64,000 bases of DNA from NCBI GenBank assembly GCA_036652735.1, contig JAVVVI010000007.1, positions 4,587 to 68,586 of the forward strand, written 5' to 3'. The notes beneath the pieces are model-generated. The model saw nothing but the letters and a program-made list of their open reading frames with translations. It was not told where the DNA came from and did no database searches. Origin of the DNA: JAGOGN01 sp036652735 (lineage in GTDB: Bacteria > Bacillota > Clostridia > Lachnospirales > Lachnospiraceae). The number at the start of each line of letters is the position of its first letter. The first letter of the stretch is position 1. The translations under genes and the position numbers were made by a program. Of this stretch, positions 26,101 to 35,195 are shown in pieces.

Positions 26101-27393
26101 ATGGAACAATATGTAATAAAAGGTGGAAATCCGCTTGTGGGAGAAGTAGAAATCGGTGGAGCAAAAAATGCTGCACTTGCCATTGTGGCAGCTGCAATTA
26201 TGACAGATGACACCGTGACAATAGATAATCTTCCTGATGTACGGGATGTGAATTTAATTCTACAGGCAATTGAGGAAATTGGAGCCAAGGTAGAACGGGT
26301 GAATCCCCATAAGGTTAAAATCAATGGCTCTTTTATCAAGAGTTTTGATGTAGAATATGATTATATGAAAAAAATACGTGCGTCTTATTACCTTTTGGGT
26401 GCGCTACTTGGGAAATATGGTTATGCGCAGGTAGCACTGCCGGGAGGGTGTGACATTGGAAGCCGTCCAATTGACTTGCATTTAAAGGGATTTCGTATCT
26501 TAGGTGCGGATGTATCCATTCAGCACGGGCAGATTCTTGCAAAAGCGGACCAGTTAATAGGAACCCATATTTATTTGGATAAAACATCGGTAGGAGCTAC
26601 CATTAATATTATGATGGCGGCAACATTGGCAGAAGGGAAAACCAGCATTGAGAATTCTGCGAGAGAACCCCATGTGGTTGATGTTGCGAATTTCTTAAAT
26701 AGTATGGGAGCGAATATCCGTGGTGCAGGTACAGATATCATTCGTGTGGAGGGTGTAGAACAACTTCATGGGACAGAATATTCCATTATTCCGGATCAGA
26801 TAGAGGCAGGAACCTTTATGTGTGCAGCAGCTGCAACAAAAGGTGATATTACAATTAAGAATGTAATACCCAAGCACTTGGAAGCCACTACAGCAAAGCT
26901 TTTAGAGATTGGATGTGAAGTGGAAGAGTTTGATGATGCAATTCGAGTAGTGGCATCAAAGCCTTTGCGCCATACTCAGGTTACTACATTACCATATCCG
27001 GGATTCCCAACGGATATGCAGCCTCAAATCGCAGTGGCACTTGGAATATCAGAAGGTGCAAGTACGGTGACCGAGAGCATCTTCGAGAATCGGTTCAAGT
27101 ATGTGGATGAGCTTACGCGAATGGGTGCAAACATAAAAGTAGAAGGCAATGTTGCAATTATTACAGGAGTGCAAAAGTACACCGGAGCCAGGGTGTGTGC
27201 ACCGGATTTACGGGCAGGAGCTGCACTTGTTATAGCAGGTCTTGCGGCAGAAGGCGTTACGGTGGTAGATGATATCCATTACATTGAGCGTGGATATGAA
27301 CATTTTGAGACGAAATTGTTAGGACTTGGGGCACAGATTGAAAAAGTTTCTTCCGAAGAGGAGATTCAGATATTTCGAGCAAAAAATGTATAG
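26101..27393 (+). CDS. murA: UDP-N-acetylglucosamine 1-carboxyvinyltransferase
   Basis: 430 residues. It transfers enolpyruvate from PEP to UDP-GlcNAc, the first committed step of peptidoglycan synthesis. The catalytic cysteine is Cys117 in PGGCDIGSRPIDLH, the residue attacked by fosfomycin. EIGGAKNAAL near the start and PTDMQPQ later are also family motifs. It has its own promoter and ends in a terminator shared with the convergent HD-GYP gene. A second murA copy may exist elsewhere, as Firmicutes often have two. Confidence 0.96.
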   Translation: MEQYVIKGGNPLVGEVEIGGAKNAALAIVAAAIMTDDTVTIDNLPDVRDVNLILQAIEEIGAKVERVNPHKVKINGSFIKSFDVEYDYMKKIRASYYLLGALLGKYGYAQVALPGGCDIGSRPIDLHLKGFRILGADVSIQHGQILAKADQLIGTHIYLDKTSVGATINIMMAATLAEGKTSIENSAREPHVVDVANFLNSMGANIRGAGTDIIRVEGVEQLHGTEYSIIPDQIEAGTFMCAAAATKGDITIKNVIPKHLEATTAKLLEIGCEVEEFDDAIRVVASKPLRHTQVTTLPYPGFPTDMQPQIAVALGISEGASTVTESIFENRFKYVDELTRMGANIKVEGNVAIITGVQKYTGARVCAPDLRAGAALVIAGLAAEGVTVVDDIHYIERGYEHFETKLLGLGAQIEKVSSEEEIQIFRAKNV

Positions 27394-27404
27394 AAGAGAG
27401 TAGA

Positions 27405-27457
27405 AAATAGGACCCTTGGATGTCTGCCTGGCAGACACCAAAGGTCCTATTTTTAAA
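27405..27457. terminator. Bidirectional terminator between murA and the HD-GYP gene
   Basis: A long stem, AATAGGACC through TGTCTGCC on the left and GGCAGACA through GGTCCTATT on the right, is flanked by A and T runs. It reaches the last bases of the leftward gene. Confidence 0.8.
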
Positions 27458-28598
27458 CGACAGCAACAATTGAAAGATCATGGTGAGTTGATAAATCTAA
27501 AAATGTGCCATCATCCATTTGCAAAGTTGGATGTGAAAGGTGAGATTGGTTTAACAAAACAATTGTACCGATGCACCCATTACTTAGCAATACGCGGTTA
27601 TGTTGGTAGGTGTTGGCAATTCGTTCCAAAAAAGTGAGAATAAAGTGAGGATTGTATTTTTGCAAGCCATCATTCTCAAAAGAGGCGATAACCTGAAATG
27701 GACAAAGGGGCTTTCGATAGGCACGGGCGGCGGTCATGGCATCATAGACATCTGCAATTGCAATAATCATGGAGAAATCATCTAATTGATTCGTGGTTAA
27801 TCCAAGTGGGTATCCGGAGCCATCACAGCGTTCATGGTGCATTAGAACAGCCTGTTTTACACTTAAAGGAAGATTGGTATTCAATAAGGAGTCATATCCA
27901 AGCTTTGGGTGCATTTTTACAATATTAAATTCACTGTCCGATAAAGGACCCGGTTTATTTAGAATACTGGATGGAATCTTAATTTTACCAATATCATGGA
28001 GCAGGCCGGCAAGGGTGAGGTTATCAATCTCTTCATTGCTTAATTTCAGCCATTTTCCAAGAACTCTGGCAATAAGAGACACATTTAGAGAGTGCGCATA
28101 GATGGAATCATCAACCTGTCTCATATTGTGAAGCATATCAAACAGTTCAATTGTATTGAGACTGCTGGCATTTAAAAGATTCATGGTATCATCCAGTAAT
28201 TCTGCGGAATTAATGGATTCAGAGGTGAGAATATCATCAAGAGATCCCTTCACATCTTCAATCTTATGATTGTAGGATACCTGAAACTCTTTGAATTTTG
28301 GACTTTGCTTTATTTTCTGAGAATAGGAAGGGTTTGGCACATCCTCTGTTTGAGGAATATTAACAAGAGCGGCATCCATATTGGGGATATCCGGAACATT
28401 GGGAACGAGATCGATTGCTTCAGCCAGGGGACTGTCATCCTCAATCATAACATTCTTAATGGAATAGAAGTCAATTCGTTCAATGAGTCTGTTGGTAAGT
28501 GTAACACCGCTATTCATTATTAACTGCCCACTATGCGTGCATACCGGCTGAGCAGTAACCATACCCGGAAGCAATTCTTCAGTTATAAACCGTTTCAT
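27453..28598 (-). CDS. HD-GYP domain protein, probable cyclic di-GMP phosphodiesterase
   Basis: 381 residues. The N-terminal half has the DUF3391-like start (ITEELLPGMVTAQPV) and a linker. The HD-GYP domain has His201-Asp202 in LLHDIGK and the GYP signature at 262-264 (HHERCDGSGYP), with further metal ligands HAH-like at about 169. Intact motifs suggest an active enzyme that breaks down cyclic di-GMP. Two GGDEF proteins in the same window would make that nucleotide. It is transcribed away from metK, with promoters sharing one long palindrome. Confidence 0.88.
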   Translation of the reverse strand: MKRFITEELLPGMVTAQPVCTHSGQLIMNSGVTLTNRLIERIDFYSIKNVMIEDDSPLAEAIDLVPNVPDIPNMDAALVNIPQTEDVPNPSYSQKIKQSPKFKEFQVSYNHKIEDVKGSLDDILTSESINSAELLDDTMNLLNASSLNTIELFDMLHNMRQVDDSIYAHSLNVSLIARVLGKWLKLSNEEIDNLTLAGLLHDIGKIKIPSSILNKPGPLSDSEFNIVKMHPKLGYDSLLNTNLPLSVKQAVLMHHERCDGSGYPLGLTTNQLDDFSMIIAIADVYDAMTAARAYRKPLCPFQVIASFENDGLQKYNPHFILTFLERIANTYQHNRVLLSNGCIGTIVLLNQSHLSHPTLQMDDGTFLDLSTHHDLSIVAVV

Positions 28599-28634
28599 AG
28601 AATCTCCAATCTTGCAAAAAGCATTTATAAGCCA

Positions 28635-28718
28635 AGTATAAAAGTTCAGTGAATAAAAGTCAATATAATTAAAAACAAAGGTATAAATATTGACTTTTAT
28701 TGTAAAATGGTGTAGCCT
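28635..28718. promoter_or_regulatory. Divergent promoters built on a 15-bp palindrome
   Basis: AATAAAAGTCAATAT (28652-28666) and ATATTGACTTTTATT (28687-28701) are exact complements, separated by 20 bases. Each arm contains TTGACT facing outward. Leftward: TTGACT (plus 28658-28663), 17 bases, TATACT (28635-28640) for the HD-GYP gene. Rightward: TTGACT (28690-28695), 17 bases, TAGCCT (28713-28718) for metK. The rest of the 343-base gap holds the riboswitch and its terminator. Confidence 0.6.
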
Positions 28719-28754
28719 AGCATCATAAGAAAAGAAAATTCCATATTGTAATTT

Positions 28755-28850
28755 CTCTTATTCAGAGTGATGGAGATACAGAGGATCTATGAAGTCACGG
28801 CAACCCCAATAGGAAGGTGCCAACCTGAGCGAGTAATCGAACGATAAGAG
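28755..28850 (+). ncRNA. SAM-I (S-box) riboswitch
   Basis: The closing helix is CTCTTAT (28755-28761) with ATAAGAG (28844-28850). Core S-box landmarks are present in order: CAGAGTGATGGAGA, then CTATGAAG, CACGGCAACC, and AAGGTGCCAACCT. It lies directly before metK, the enzyme making S-adenosylmethionine, which is a classical target. When SAM binds, the terminator at 28874-28898 can form; otherwise GGATTT (28850-28855) can pair with AAATCC (28874-28879) as antiterminator. Confidence 0.93.
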
Positions 28851-28873
28851 GATTTGATTATCTTTAAAATATT

Positions 28874-28898
28874 AAATCCGCCAATGAGCGGTTTTTTT
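28874..28898 (+). terminator. Riboswitch-controlled terminator before metK
   Basis: AAATCCGC and GCGGTTTT form a stem with one mismatch, followed by seven Ts. The left arm can instead pair with the 3' part of the S-box closing helix, which is the usual switching arrangement. Confidence 0.8.
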
Positions 28899-28941
28899 GT
28901 TATTCAGGGGAAACTCAGAACAAAAAAGAAATGGAGGAAAG

Positions 28942-30129
28942 ATGGAAAAATTATTATTTACATCGGAGTCAGTAACAGAAGGACATCCTGATAAAATGTG
29001 TGACCAGATATCGGATGCAATTCTGGATGCACTGATGGAACAGGATCCAATGAGCAGGGTGGCTTGTGAGACTTGCACAACAACGGGACTTGTAATGGTT
29101 ATGGGAGAGATTACAACCAATGCATATGTAGATATTCAAAAGATTGTAAGAGATACCGTAAGAGAGATCGGATATGACAGTGGCGAGTATGGATTTGATG
29201 CGGATACCTGTGGCGTTATGGTCGTGTTGGACGAGCAGTCAACAGATATTGCAATGGGTGTGGATAAAGCACTTGAAGCCAAAGAAAATAATATGACAGA
29301 CAGTGAAATCGATATGATTGGTGCCGGAGATCAGGGAATGATGTTTGGATATGCAACAAATGAGACAGAAGAATATATGCCATACTCAATTTCCCTGGCA
29401 CATAAACTTGCCCTGCAGCTTACAAAGATAAGAAAAGATGGTACACTTAAGTACCTTCGCCCGGATGGAAAAACCCAGGTATCTGTTGAGTATAATGCCA
29501 ATGGAGTACCGGAGAGAATTGAAGCAGTTGTATTGTCGACACAGCATGACCCGGATGTGACACAGAGTCAGATTCATGAGGATATTGCCAAATATGTATT
29601 TGAACCGGTTTTACCAAAAGCGCTCTTAGATAAGGATACAAAATATTTTATTAATCCTACCGGAAGATTTGTTATTGGCGGTCCTCATGGGGACAGCGGA
29701 TTAACCGGAAGAAAAATAATTGTGGATACATATGGTGGATATGCAAGACATGGTGGTGGTGCATTTTCCGGCAAAGACTGTACAAAAGTAGACCGAAGTG
29801 CAGCCTATGCAGCCCGTTATGTGGCAAAAAATCTGGTTGCAGCAGGACTGGCATCAAGATGTGAACTTCAGTTGTCTTATGCAATCGGAGTAGCACATCC
29901 TACCTCCATTATGATTGACACCTTTGGAACAGGAAAATTAAAAGAGGAAGAACTTGTGAAAATTGTCCGGGAACAGTTTGACTTGAGACCGGCAGGAATC
30001 ATAAAAATGCTGGATTTGAGAAGACCAATTTACAGACAGACAGCAGCCTATGGACATTTTGGGAGAAATGATCTATGTCTGCCATGGGAGAAGCTGGACC
30101 GTGTGGAAGAATTAAAAAAATATTTATAA
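28942..30129 (+). CDS. metK: S-adenosylmethionine synthetase
   Basis: 395 residues from ATG 28942, which has GGAGGAAAG before it; a longer reading from 28897 would lie in the terminator. The motifs [27 protein letters not shown] and [15 protein letters not shown] are intact. It makes SAM from methionine and ATP. Expression is under the S-box riboswitch, while the methionine importer earlier in the window is not, so the two arms of methionine metabolism here appear to use different RNA controls. Confidence 0.97.
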   Translation: MEKLLFTSESVTEGHPDKMCDQISDAILDALMEQDPMSRVACETCTTTGLVMVMGEITTNAYVDIQKIVRDTVREIGYDSGEYGFDADTCGVMVVLDEQSTDIAMGVDKALEAKENNMTDSEIDMIGAGDQGMMFGYATNETEEYMPYSISLAHKLALQLTKIRKDGTLKYLRPDGKTQVSVEYNANGVPERIEAVVLSTQHDPDVTQSQIHEDIAKYVFEPVLPKALLDKDTKYFINPTGRFVIGGPHGDSGLTGRKIIVDTYGGYARHGGGAFSGKDCTKVDRSAAYAARYVAKNLVAAGLASRCELQLSYAIGVAHPTSIMIDTFGTGKLKEEELVKIVREQFDLRPAGIIKMLDLRRPIYRQTAAYGHFGRNDLCLPWEKLDRVEELKKYL

Positions 30130-30144
30130 ATAATTAGGACAAAG

Positions 30145-30178
30145 AACTGCTGCAGGTTTAAATGCAGCAGTTTTTTTC
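30145..30178 (+). terminator. Terminator of metK
   Basis: AACTGCTGCA (30145-30154), an 8-base loop, TGCAGCAGTT (30163-30172), then Ts. Confidence 0.85.
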
Positions 30179-30242
30179 TATCTTAAGTTTAGGAAAAATT
30201 AAGAATTCTTTTTCTAAAATGGATGGGAATTTTTTGAATACG

Positions 30243-30251
30243 TGCTATACT
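30243..30251 (+). promoter_or_regulatory. Extended -10 of the second two-component operon
   Basis: TGCTATACT at 30243-30251 is an extended -10 about 23 bases before the kinase start. The upstream stretch has two TTAAG copies 16 bases apart (30183 and 30199), possibly sites for the regulator itself. Confidence 0.45.
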
Positions 30252-30273
30252 TATAAAATGAGGGGGGATAAGA

Positions 30274-31356
30274 ATGAAGATAAAAAAACGTCTGGTTATG
30301 TCTTTTAGTGTAATAATTATAATTCCAATTATATTAGGCGCAATTGCCATCCGACTTGTGGACAAGTACCGTTTTGTAGCAGAAAGAGAGACATATGGAG
30401 TTTTTGTAATGAATTCGATTCTTGTTCTGCTGGTGTTGCTTGTGATTGCCGGATTGGTATTGTCTCTTTGGATCTATAATGGAATACTCACTCCAATTAA
30501 AAAGTTAAAAAAGGCAACCGAAGATATTATGCAAGGGAATCTTGATTTTACGCTTGAAGTGGATAAGAAAGATGAAATTGGTGAGTTGTGTGATAACTTT
30601 GAGCAAATGCGATACAAACTTAAGGAGTCGGCAGAAGCAAAGCTGGAACAGGACAAGGAGAGCAAAATACTAATCAGTAATATCTGCCATGACTTAAAGA
30701 CACCCATAACAGCAATTAAAGGTTATGTGGAAGGAATTATAGATGGTGTGGCGGATACACCGGAAAAGCAGGAACGCTACATTAAGACCATATATAATAA
30801 GGCAAGTGAAATGGATACGCTTATTAATGAACTTACCATATATTCAAAATTAGATACCAATCGCGTACCTTATAATTTTCAGAAAATTAATGTTGCAGAC
30901 TATTTTGATGACTGCCTGGAGGAAATCGGTGTGGACCTGGAAGGCGAAAAGATGGAACTGGGATATTACAATTATGCAGATCGGGACATGCTGGTTATTG
31001 CCGACCCGGAGCAGTTAAAACGTGTAATTAATAATATTGTGGGCAACGCAATGAAGTATATGAATAAAGAAAAACGCTGCATTAATATTCGAATTAAGGA
31101 TGTTGGGGATTTTGCTCAGATTGAGATTGAAGATAATGGAAAAGGAATTGCACCAAAGGATTTGCCCTATGTATTTGACCGTTTTTATCGAGCAGATTCA
31201 TCACGAAATGAAACAAAAGGAAATGGAATTGGCTTATCGATTGTCCGTAAGATTCTGGAAGACCATGGTGGTAAAATATGGGCAACCAGTAAAGAAAATG
31301 TTGGAACAACCATGTACTTTGTAATACGAAAATATCAGGAGGTGCCAAATGAGTAA
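30274..31356 (+). CDS. Sensor histidine kinase
   Basis: 360 residues. Helices at about 8-28 and 47-68 bracket only a ~18-residue outer loop, so the signal is probably sensed in the membrane or through a partner. HAMP (NGILTPIKKLKKATEDIMQGN), then the phosphorylated His139 in ICHDLKTP, the N box NIVGNAMKY and the G boxes DNGKGI and GNGIGLSIV. The gene precedes its regulator and overlaps it by eight bases, the reverse of the usual order. The ATG has a GAGGGGGGAT site. Confidence 0.9.
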   Translation: MKIKKRLVMSFSVIIIIPIILGAIAIRLVDKYRFVAERETYGVFVMNSILVLLVLLVIAGLVLSLWIYNGILTPIKKLKKATEDIMQGNLDFTLEVDKKDEIGELCDNFEQMRYKLKESAEAKLEQDKESKILISNICHDLKTPITAIKGYVEGIIDGVADTPEKQERYIKTIYNKASEMDTLINELTIYSKLDTNRVPYNFQKINVADYFDDCLEEIGVDLEGEKMELGYYNYADRDMLVIADPEQLKRVINNIVGNAMKYMNKEKRCINIRIKDVGDFAQIEIEDNGKGIAPKDLPYVFDRFYRADSSRNETKGNGIGLSIVRKILEDHGGKIWATSKENVGTTMYFVIRKYQEVPNE

Positions 31357-32038
31357 AATATTAATAATAGAAGATGAGGAATCAATAGCAGATCTAGAAA
31401 AAGACTATTTAGAATTAAGCGGTTTCGATGTGGAACTGGAGCGGGATGGAGCAAAAGGCCTGCAACGAGCCGTAAGTGGTGATTATAATATGTTTATTCT
31501 GGATATTATGCTGCCAGGCATGGACGGATTTGAACTTTGCAGGAAGATCAGAGAGGTAAAGAATACCCCGGTACTTATGGTTTCTGCAAAGAAAGATGAT
31601 ATTGATAAGATAAGGGGACTGGGACTGGGAGCAGATGATTATATAACCAAACCTTTTTCACCAAGTGAACTGGTTGCCCGTGTGAAAGCGCATCTTGCAA
31701 GATATGAACGTTTAATAGGATCCAGTGCTGCAGAAAATACCATGATAGAGATTCGAGGAATCAGAATTGATAAAACAGCAAGGCGAGTATGGATTAATGA
31801 AGAGGAAACACAATTTACAACCAAAGAATTTGATCTGCTTTCGTTTCTTGCAGAGAATCCCAATCACGTCTATTCCAAAGAGGAGCTTTTTCGGCAGATA
31901 TGGGATATGGAATCGGTAGGGGATATTGCAACGGTAACAGTACATATTAAGAAAATAAGGGAAAAAATAGAGGTCAATACGGCAAAGCCTCAATACATAG
32001 AGACAATCTGGGGTGTGGGATACCGCTTCAAAATATAG
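31349..32038 (+). CDS. Response regulator, OmpR family
   Basis: 229 residues. The receiver domain has Asp52 as phospho-acceptor (LDIMLPGMDGF), acidic EDEE near the start and the TKPF lysine. The winged-helix output domain is typical (FTTKEFDLLSFLAENPNHVYSKEELF). A strong AGGAGGTG site lies inside the end of the kinase gene. No obvious target gene sits beside it; the next gene is an RNA-modifying enzyme. Confidence 0.92.
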   Translation: MSKILIIEDEESIADLEKDYLELSGFDVELERDGAKGLQRAVSGDYNMFILDIMLPGMDGFELCRKIREVKNTPVLMVSAKKDDIDKIRGLGLGADDYITKPFSPSELVARVKAHLARYERLIGSSAAENTMIEIRGIRIDKTARRVWINEEETQFTTKEFDLLSFLAENPNHVYSKEELFRQIWDMESVGDIATVTVHIKKIREKIEVNTAKPQYIETIWGVGYRFKI

Positions 32039-32079
32039 GCAGGTATGGTATTTCATAAGAATGAAAAAGGGGTGTAGAC

Positions 32080-32751
32080 ATGGAGATAGAAGTATTATTT
32101 GAAGATACTGTGATTTTGGTATGCAGAAAACAGGCAGGAATTCCAACTCAGACACCCAAACAGGGACAACCGGATATGGTAAGTCTGTTGCGTAATTATC
32201 GGGCAGGAAAGGGAGAAGATACCTATATTGGATTAATCCATCGCCTGGACCAGCCGGTAGAAGGTATCATGGTTTTTGCCAAAACAAAAGATGCCGCAGC
32301 GAACTTAAGCAGGCAGATGAGAGAATTTGGTTTGGAAAAACAGTACCTTGCCGTAATTGAAGGAAAGATGGAGAAAGAGAAGGCAACCTTGATTCATTAT
32401 CTACTGCGTGATGGTAGGAATAATACAACCACCTGTGTATCAGAGCGTGTTCCGGGTGCAAAGCGAGGGGAGCTGGAATATACGGTAATGGAAGAGATAG
32501 AAGGGGAGAGCCTCCTTCGTATTCGTTTAAAAACAGGCCGTCACCACCAGATTCGAGTGCAGATGGCAGAGGTGGGGCACCCGATTATCGGAGATAAAAA
32601 GTACAATAAAAATGCGGATCAAAAACGGTATCTGCCCCTGTTATTATGTTCCGAACATCTGGAATTTCATCATCCACAGACAGGGAAAGTAATGCAGTTT
32701 TTCATAAAACCCACAGGGGAAGGATTCCGGAAGTTCCAAACTTTGGAATAA
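32080..32751 (+). CDS. RluA-family pseudouridine synthase
   Basis: 223 residues, containing only the catalytic domain without an S4 RNA-binding domain. The catalytic aspartate is in HRLDQPVEG, and RLKTGRHHQIRVQMAEVGHPIIGDKKY is the family's second motif. It converts uridine to pseudouridine in rRNA or tRNA; which site cannot be said. The ATG follows AAAAGGGGTG. Confidence 0.9.
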   Translation: MEIEVLFEDTVILVCRKQAGIPTQTPKQGQPDMVSLLRNYRAGKGEDTYIGLIHRLDQPVEGIMVFAKTKDAAANLSRQMREFGLEKQYLAVIEGKMEKEKATLIHYLLRDGRNNTTTCVSERVPGAKRGELEYTVMEEIEGESLLRIRLKTGRHHQIRVQMAEVGHPIIGDKKYNKNADQKRYLPLLLCSEHLEFHHPQTGKVMQFFIKPTGEGFRKFQTLE

Positions 32752-32775
32752 AATCGATAGAATAAAGCATACTAA
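32746..32775 (+). promoter_or_regulatory. Possible sigma-E promoter of the ytvI-like gene
   Basis: GAATAAA (32746-32752), 14 bases, GCATACTAA (32767-32775), compared with the Bacillus sigma-E consensus (KMATATT, 14-15 bases, GCATACAMT). Transcription would begin at about 32781, right at the ATG at 32780. There is no ribosome site before that ATG, and it sits in the second arm of CATACT-AAA-AGTATG (32768-32782). Confidence 0.4.
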
Positions 32776-32779
32776 AAGT

Positions 32780-33847
32780 ATGAATAAGCAAAGAATAACA
32801 ACTAAGAAAGTAATTGTTTTAGCAGGAATCACAGCAATGGTATATTTCGCCTTTCGGTTCATGGTTCCCTTGATTCTTCCCTTTTTAATTGCGGGAATCA
32901 TAACAAAGAGCCTGTATCCTTTGGTGTGCCGGATCAATGAGAAAATACGGATCGCAAAGGGCGCAGCCGCCGGTATACTAACCGGTATTCTGCTGCTGGT
33001 TTTAGCGGGCGTTTTTTTATGGATGGTGAAACTAGGTCTGGGAATGCTTCCGGAAGTATTACAGACCTGGAATCAGGTATGGAATAGTTTAACCGATTTT
33101 GCACAAATCTGCTGTACCAAGGCAGAGGGCATAACAAAAGTAGAAAATGGAACCTATTATCATACCATTTATACAAGTTTAATGCATTATGAAGATCGGA
33201 TCAGCCGTTCTTTAATTCCAACCCTATGTGCCAATGGCTCTAAAATTGCTATTTTTTTTCTGGGTGCAGTGAGTATCCTCCTTATTACAGTTATCTCCAC
33301 AGCTTTACTCACAAAGGATTATGAAAAAATAGGAGCTTGTCTTAGACGGAGCCCATTGGGGAAGGCATGCATACGAATGGTACGAAGGACCAAGAAGGCA
33401 GGTGGAGCATATCTAAGGGCACAGACACTGCTTTTGTTTATGACATCGGTCATGAGTGTTGCAGGGTTATATTTTATTGGAATCAAAGGTGCACTCTGGA
33501 AAGGTATTCTTATTGGACTTTGCGATGCACTTCCCTTTTTGGGAACGGGAACAATTTTGGTTCCCTGGAGCTTGGTGCGTCTTTTTCAAAAAGATTATAA
33601 GCAAATGATAGGATTTATATTGCTTTATCTCACTTGCAGTGGTGTGCGTCAGGTACTGGAACCAAAATTAATTGGAAAAGGGATTGGAATTCCTGCATTA
33701 GGAGTTGTTATGGGCATTTATATTGGAATACAGGTATATGGTGCAATTGGAATTTTGTATGGTCCACTTTCATTTTTACTTATAAAGGAAATATATGAAG
33801 AGATCTGCTCTGTTATGACAAATGCAGGGAAGGAAAAGCTTGAATAA
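32780..33847 (+). CDS. AI-2E family membrane protein, YtvI-like
   Basis: 355 residues with about seven to eight helices: one pair at the start (VIVLAGITAMVYFAFRFMVPLILPFLIAGII), a helical outer region, then a C-terminal cluster containing GLCDALPFLGTGTILVPW, the family signature. Bacterial members include transporters and the sporulation membrane protein YtvI; length and organism favour the latter. No Shine-Dalgarno sequence is seen before ATG 32780. The next methionine, at codon 20, has only a weak AGGA and would cut the first helix. Family sure, sporulation role inferred. Confidence 0.75.
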   Translation: MNKQRITTKKVIVLAGITAMVYFAFRFMVPLILPFLIAGIITKSLYPLVCRINEKIRIAKGAAAGILTGILLLVLAGVFLWMVKLGLGMLPEVLQTWNQVWNSLTDFAQICCTKAEGITKVENGTYYHTIYTSLMHYEDRISRSLIPTLCANGSKIAIFFLGAVSILLITVISTALLTKDYEKIGACLRRSPLGKACIRMVRRTKKAGGAYLRAQTLLLFMTSVMSVAGLYFIGIKGALWKGILIGLCDALPFLGTGTILVPWSLVRLFQKDYKQMIGFILLYLTCSGVRQVLEPKLIGKGIGIPALGVVMGIYIGIQVYGAIGILYGPLSFLLIKEIYEEICSVMTNAGKEKLE

Positions 33848-33880
33848 ATGCTGGAAGTTGTCGAATTGTATATTATTTGC

Positions 33881-33909
33881 TTGCAGATGATAATTTAATC
33901 TGATATAAT
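33881..33909 (+). promoter_or_regulatory. Promoter with upstream Spo0A-like box, before the diguanylate cyclase
   Basis: TTGCAG (33881-33886), 17 bases, TATAAT (33904-33909) with TGA before it. Upstream, TTGTCGAA at 33858-33865 contains the exact Spo0A box core TGTCGAA. The -10 covers an in-frame ATG at 33908, so the gene must start later. Confidence 0.6.
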
Positions 33910-33961
33910 GAAAAAGGATTTTGTTTTGGAAGGATTTTGTCATAATGTAAAGGAGAACAAA

Positions 33962-35140
33962 GTGGACATTTCAAAATATGGGCCATTAAAAAGCAAACTA
34001 TTACTAAGAGAACGAAAAGGAATTGAGAATATGAGACGGCTGGTGGTGTCATCATCCGTGTTAGCGGTGTGTTTTTTCCTGCTTTGGGTATGGTTCCTTT
34101 TACGGATGCCGGTGGTGGTGCCGGGTATGGTGGCGTGGTTTGCACTTATTGTTTATGTGACAGCACAGATTGCATTTGGAGGATATGGTTATTTTTGGAT
34201 AAAACAGAAGAAAAAAAATGAATGTGTGGGAGTAATTCGCTTTTATTGGGGACTGAATTATGCCTGCTTATCCATTTTTGTTCTTCTTGCAGCTTCTGAG
34301 ACGGATGCAATGGTGTATTTAGGATTCTTATTTCTTATATTTGCAATACTGCCGCTTCTGGAAAGCAGAGAACTGATTACGGTTACTGTGCTAGAGGGAC
34401 TGCTGGGAGTTATTTGCTGTGTCAGAGGACAGATTGATTTGGAACATTTTTGTTATATTGGAATTATGGGCTGTTTGTGTGCGGTTATTTCCAGGCAGAA
34501 GTTTGTGAATTTCCTTAGAAGAATGGAAGATGGCTACAGGATAGACAATGCAAAAAATCAAGCAGAACGGGATCCAATGACAGGAATGCTGAATCGAAGA
34601 GGATTGGAACGCAGAGTTACCGGAATTTGGCCAACGTGTGTAAGGCAGAGAATGGGAATTGCAATTATAATGATGGATATTGATAATTTCAAAGGATATA
34701 ATGATACATTTGGACATCCCATGGGGGATAAATGTATTCAAGCTGTGACGGAGCAGATCAAGAATTCTGCGCCTAGAAAAACGGATTATGTTGCACGGGT
34801 GGGAGGAGAAGAATTCTTGGTACTTTTAACCGGAATAACCCCTTCCGATGCACTAAGATGGGCAAAGAACTGTAAAGAAGCAATAGAGGCGCTGGAAATT
34901 CAGCAGGCACCCGGTAATTTTTTGCCCATGGTATCTGTTAGTATGGGAGTTGAGGCAGAGGTTCCGGGAATTGGGGATAAATTCTGGGAGATGCGCAATG
35001 AGGCGGACCGTTGTCTTTATCAGGCGAAGGAAAATGGCAGAGCTTGTATCTTTATGAAAGAGCATTGTTATGCAAAAACAAATCCACCGGAAAATAGAAG
35101 ACAGTATTATTTGGAACGAGGATTTCGTTCACTTGGATAG
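33962..35140 (+). CDS. Diguanylate cyclase with membrane N-terminus
   Basis: 392 residues from GTG 33962, chosen because AAAGGAG lies six bases before it and the upstream ATG at 33908 is inside the promoter. The first half has about six helices. The second half is a GGDEF domain with the active-site variant GGEEF (RVGGEEFLVLL), and an inhibitory site R-x-x-D (RKTD) five residues before it. It should make cyclic di-GMP from GTP at the membrane and be product-inhibited. A perfect Spo0A box core lies upstream of the promoter. Confidence 0.85.
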   Translation: MDISKYGPLKSKLLLRERKGIENMRRLVVSSSVLAVCFFLLWVWFLLRMPVVVPGMVAWFALIVYVTAQIAFGGYGYFWIKQKKKNECVGVIRFYWGLNYACLSIFVLLAASETDAMVYLGFLFLIFAILPLLESRELITVTVLEGLLGVICCVRGQIDLEHFCYIGIMGCLCAVISRQKFVNFLRRMEDGYRIDNAKNQAERDPMTGMLNRRGLERRVTGIWPTCVRQRMGIAIIMMDIDNFKGYNDTFGHPMGDKCIQAVTEQIKNSAPRKTDYVARVGGEEFLVLLTGITPSDALRWAKNCKEAIEALEIQQAPGNFLPMVSVSMGVEAEVPGIGDKFWEMRNEADRCLYQAKENGRACIFMKEHCYAKTNPPENRRQYYLERGFRSLG

Positions 35141-35195
35141 TGTTTTTCTAATAGAAGGATAGAGACGGATAGGAAGCTTCAGAAAGGGGAATCGT

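Noticed and set aside
33908..33961. Upstream start for the first diguanylate cyclase
   Set aside because: It overlaps the -10 hexamer; GTG 33962 follows AAAGGAG at good spacing.
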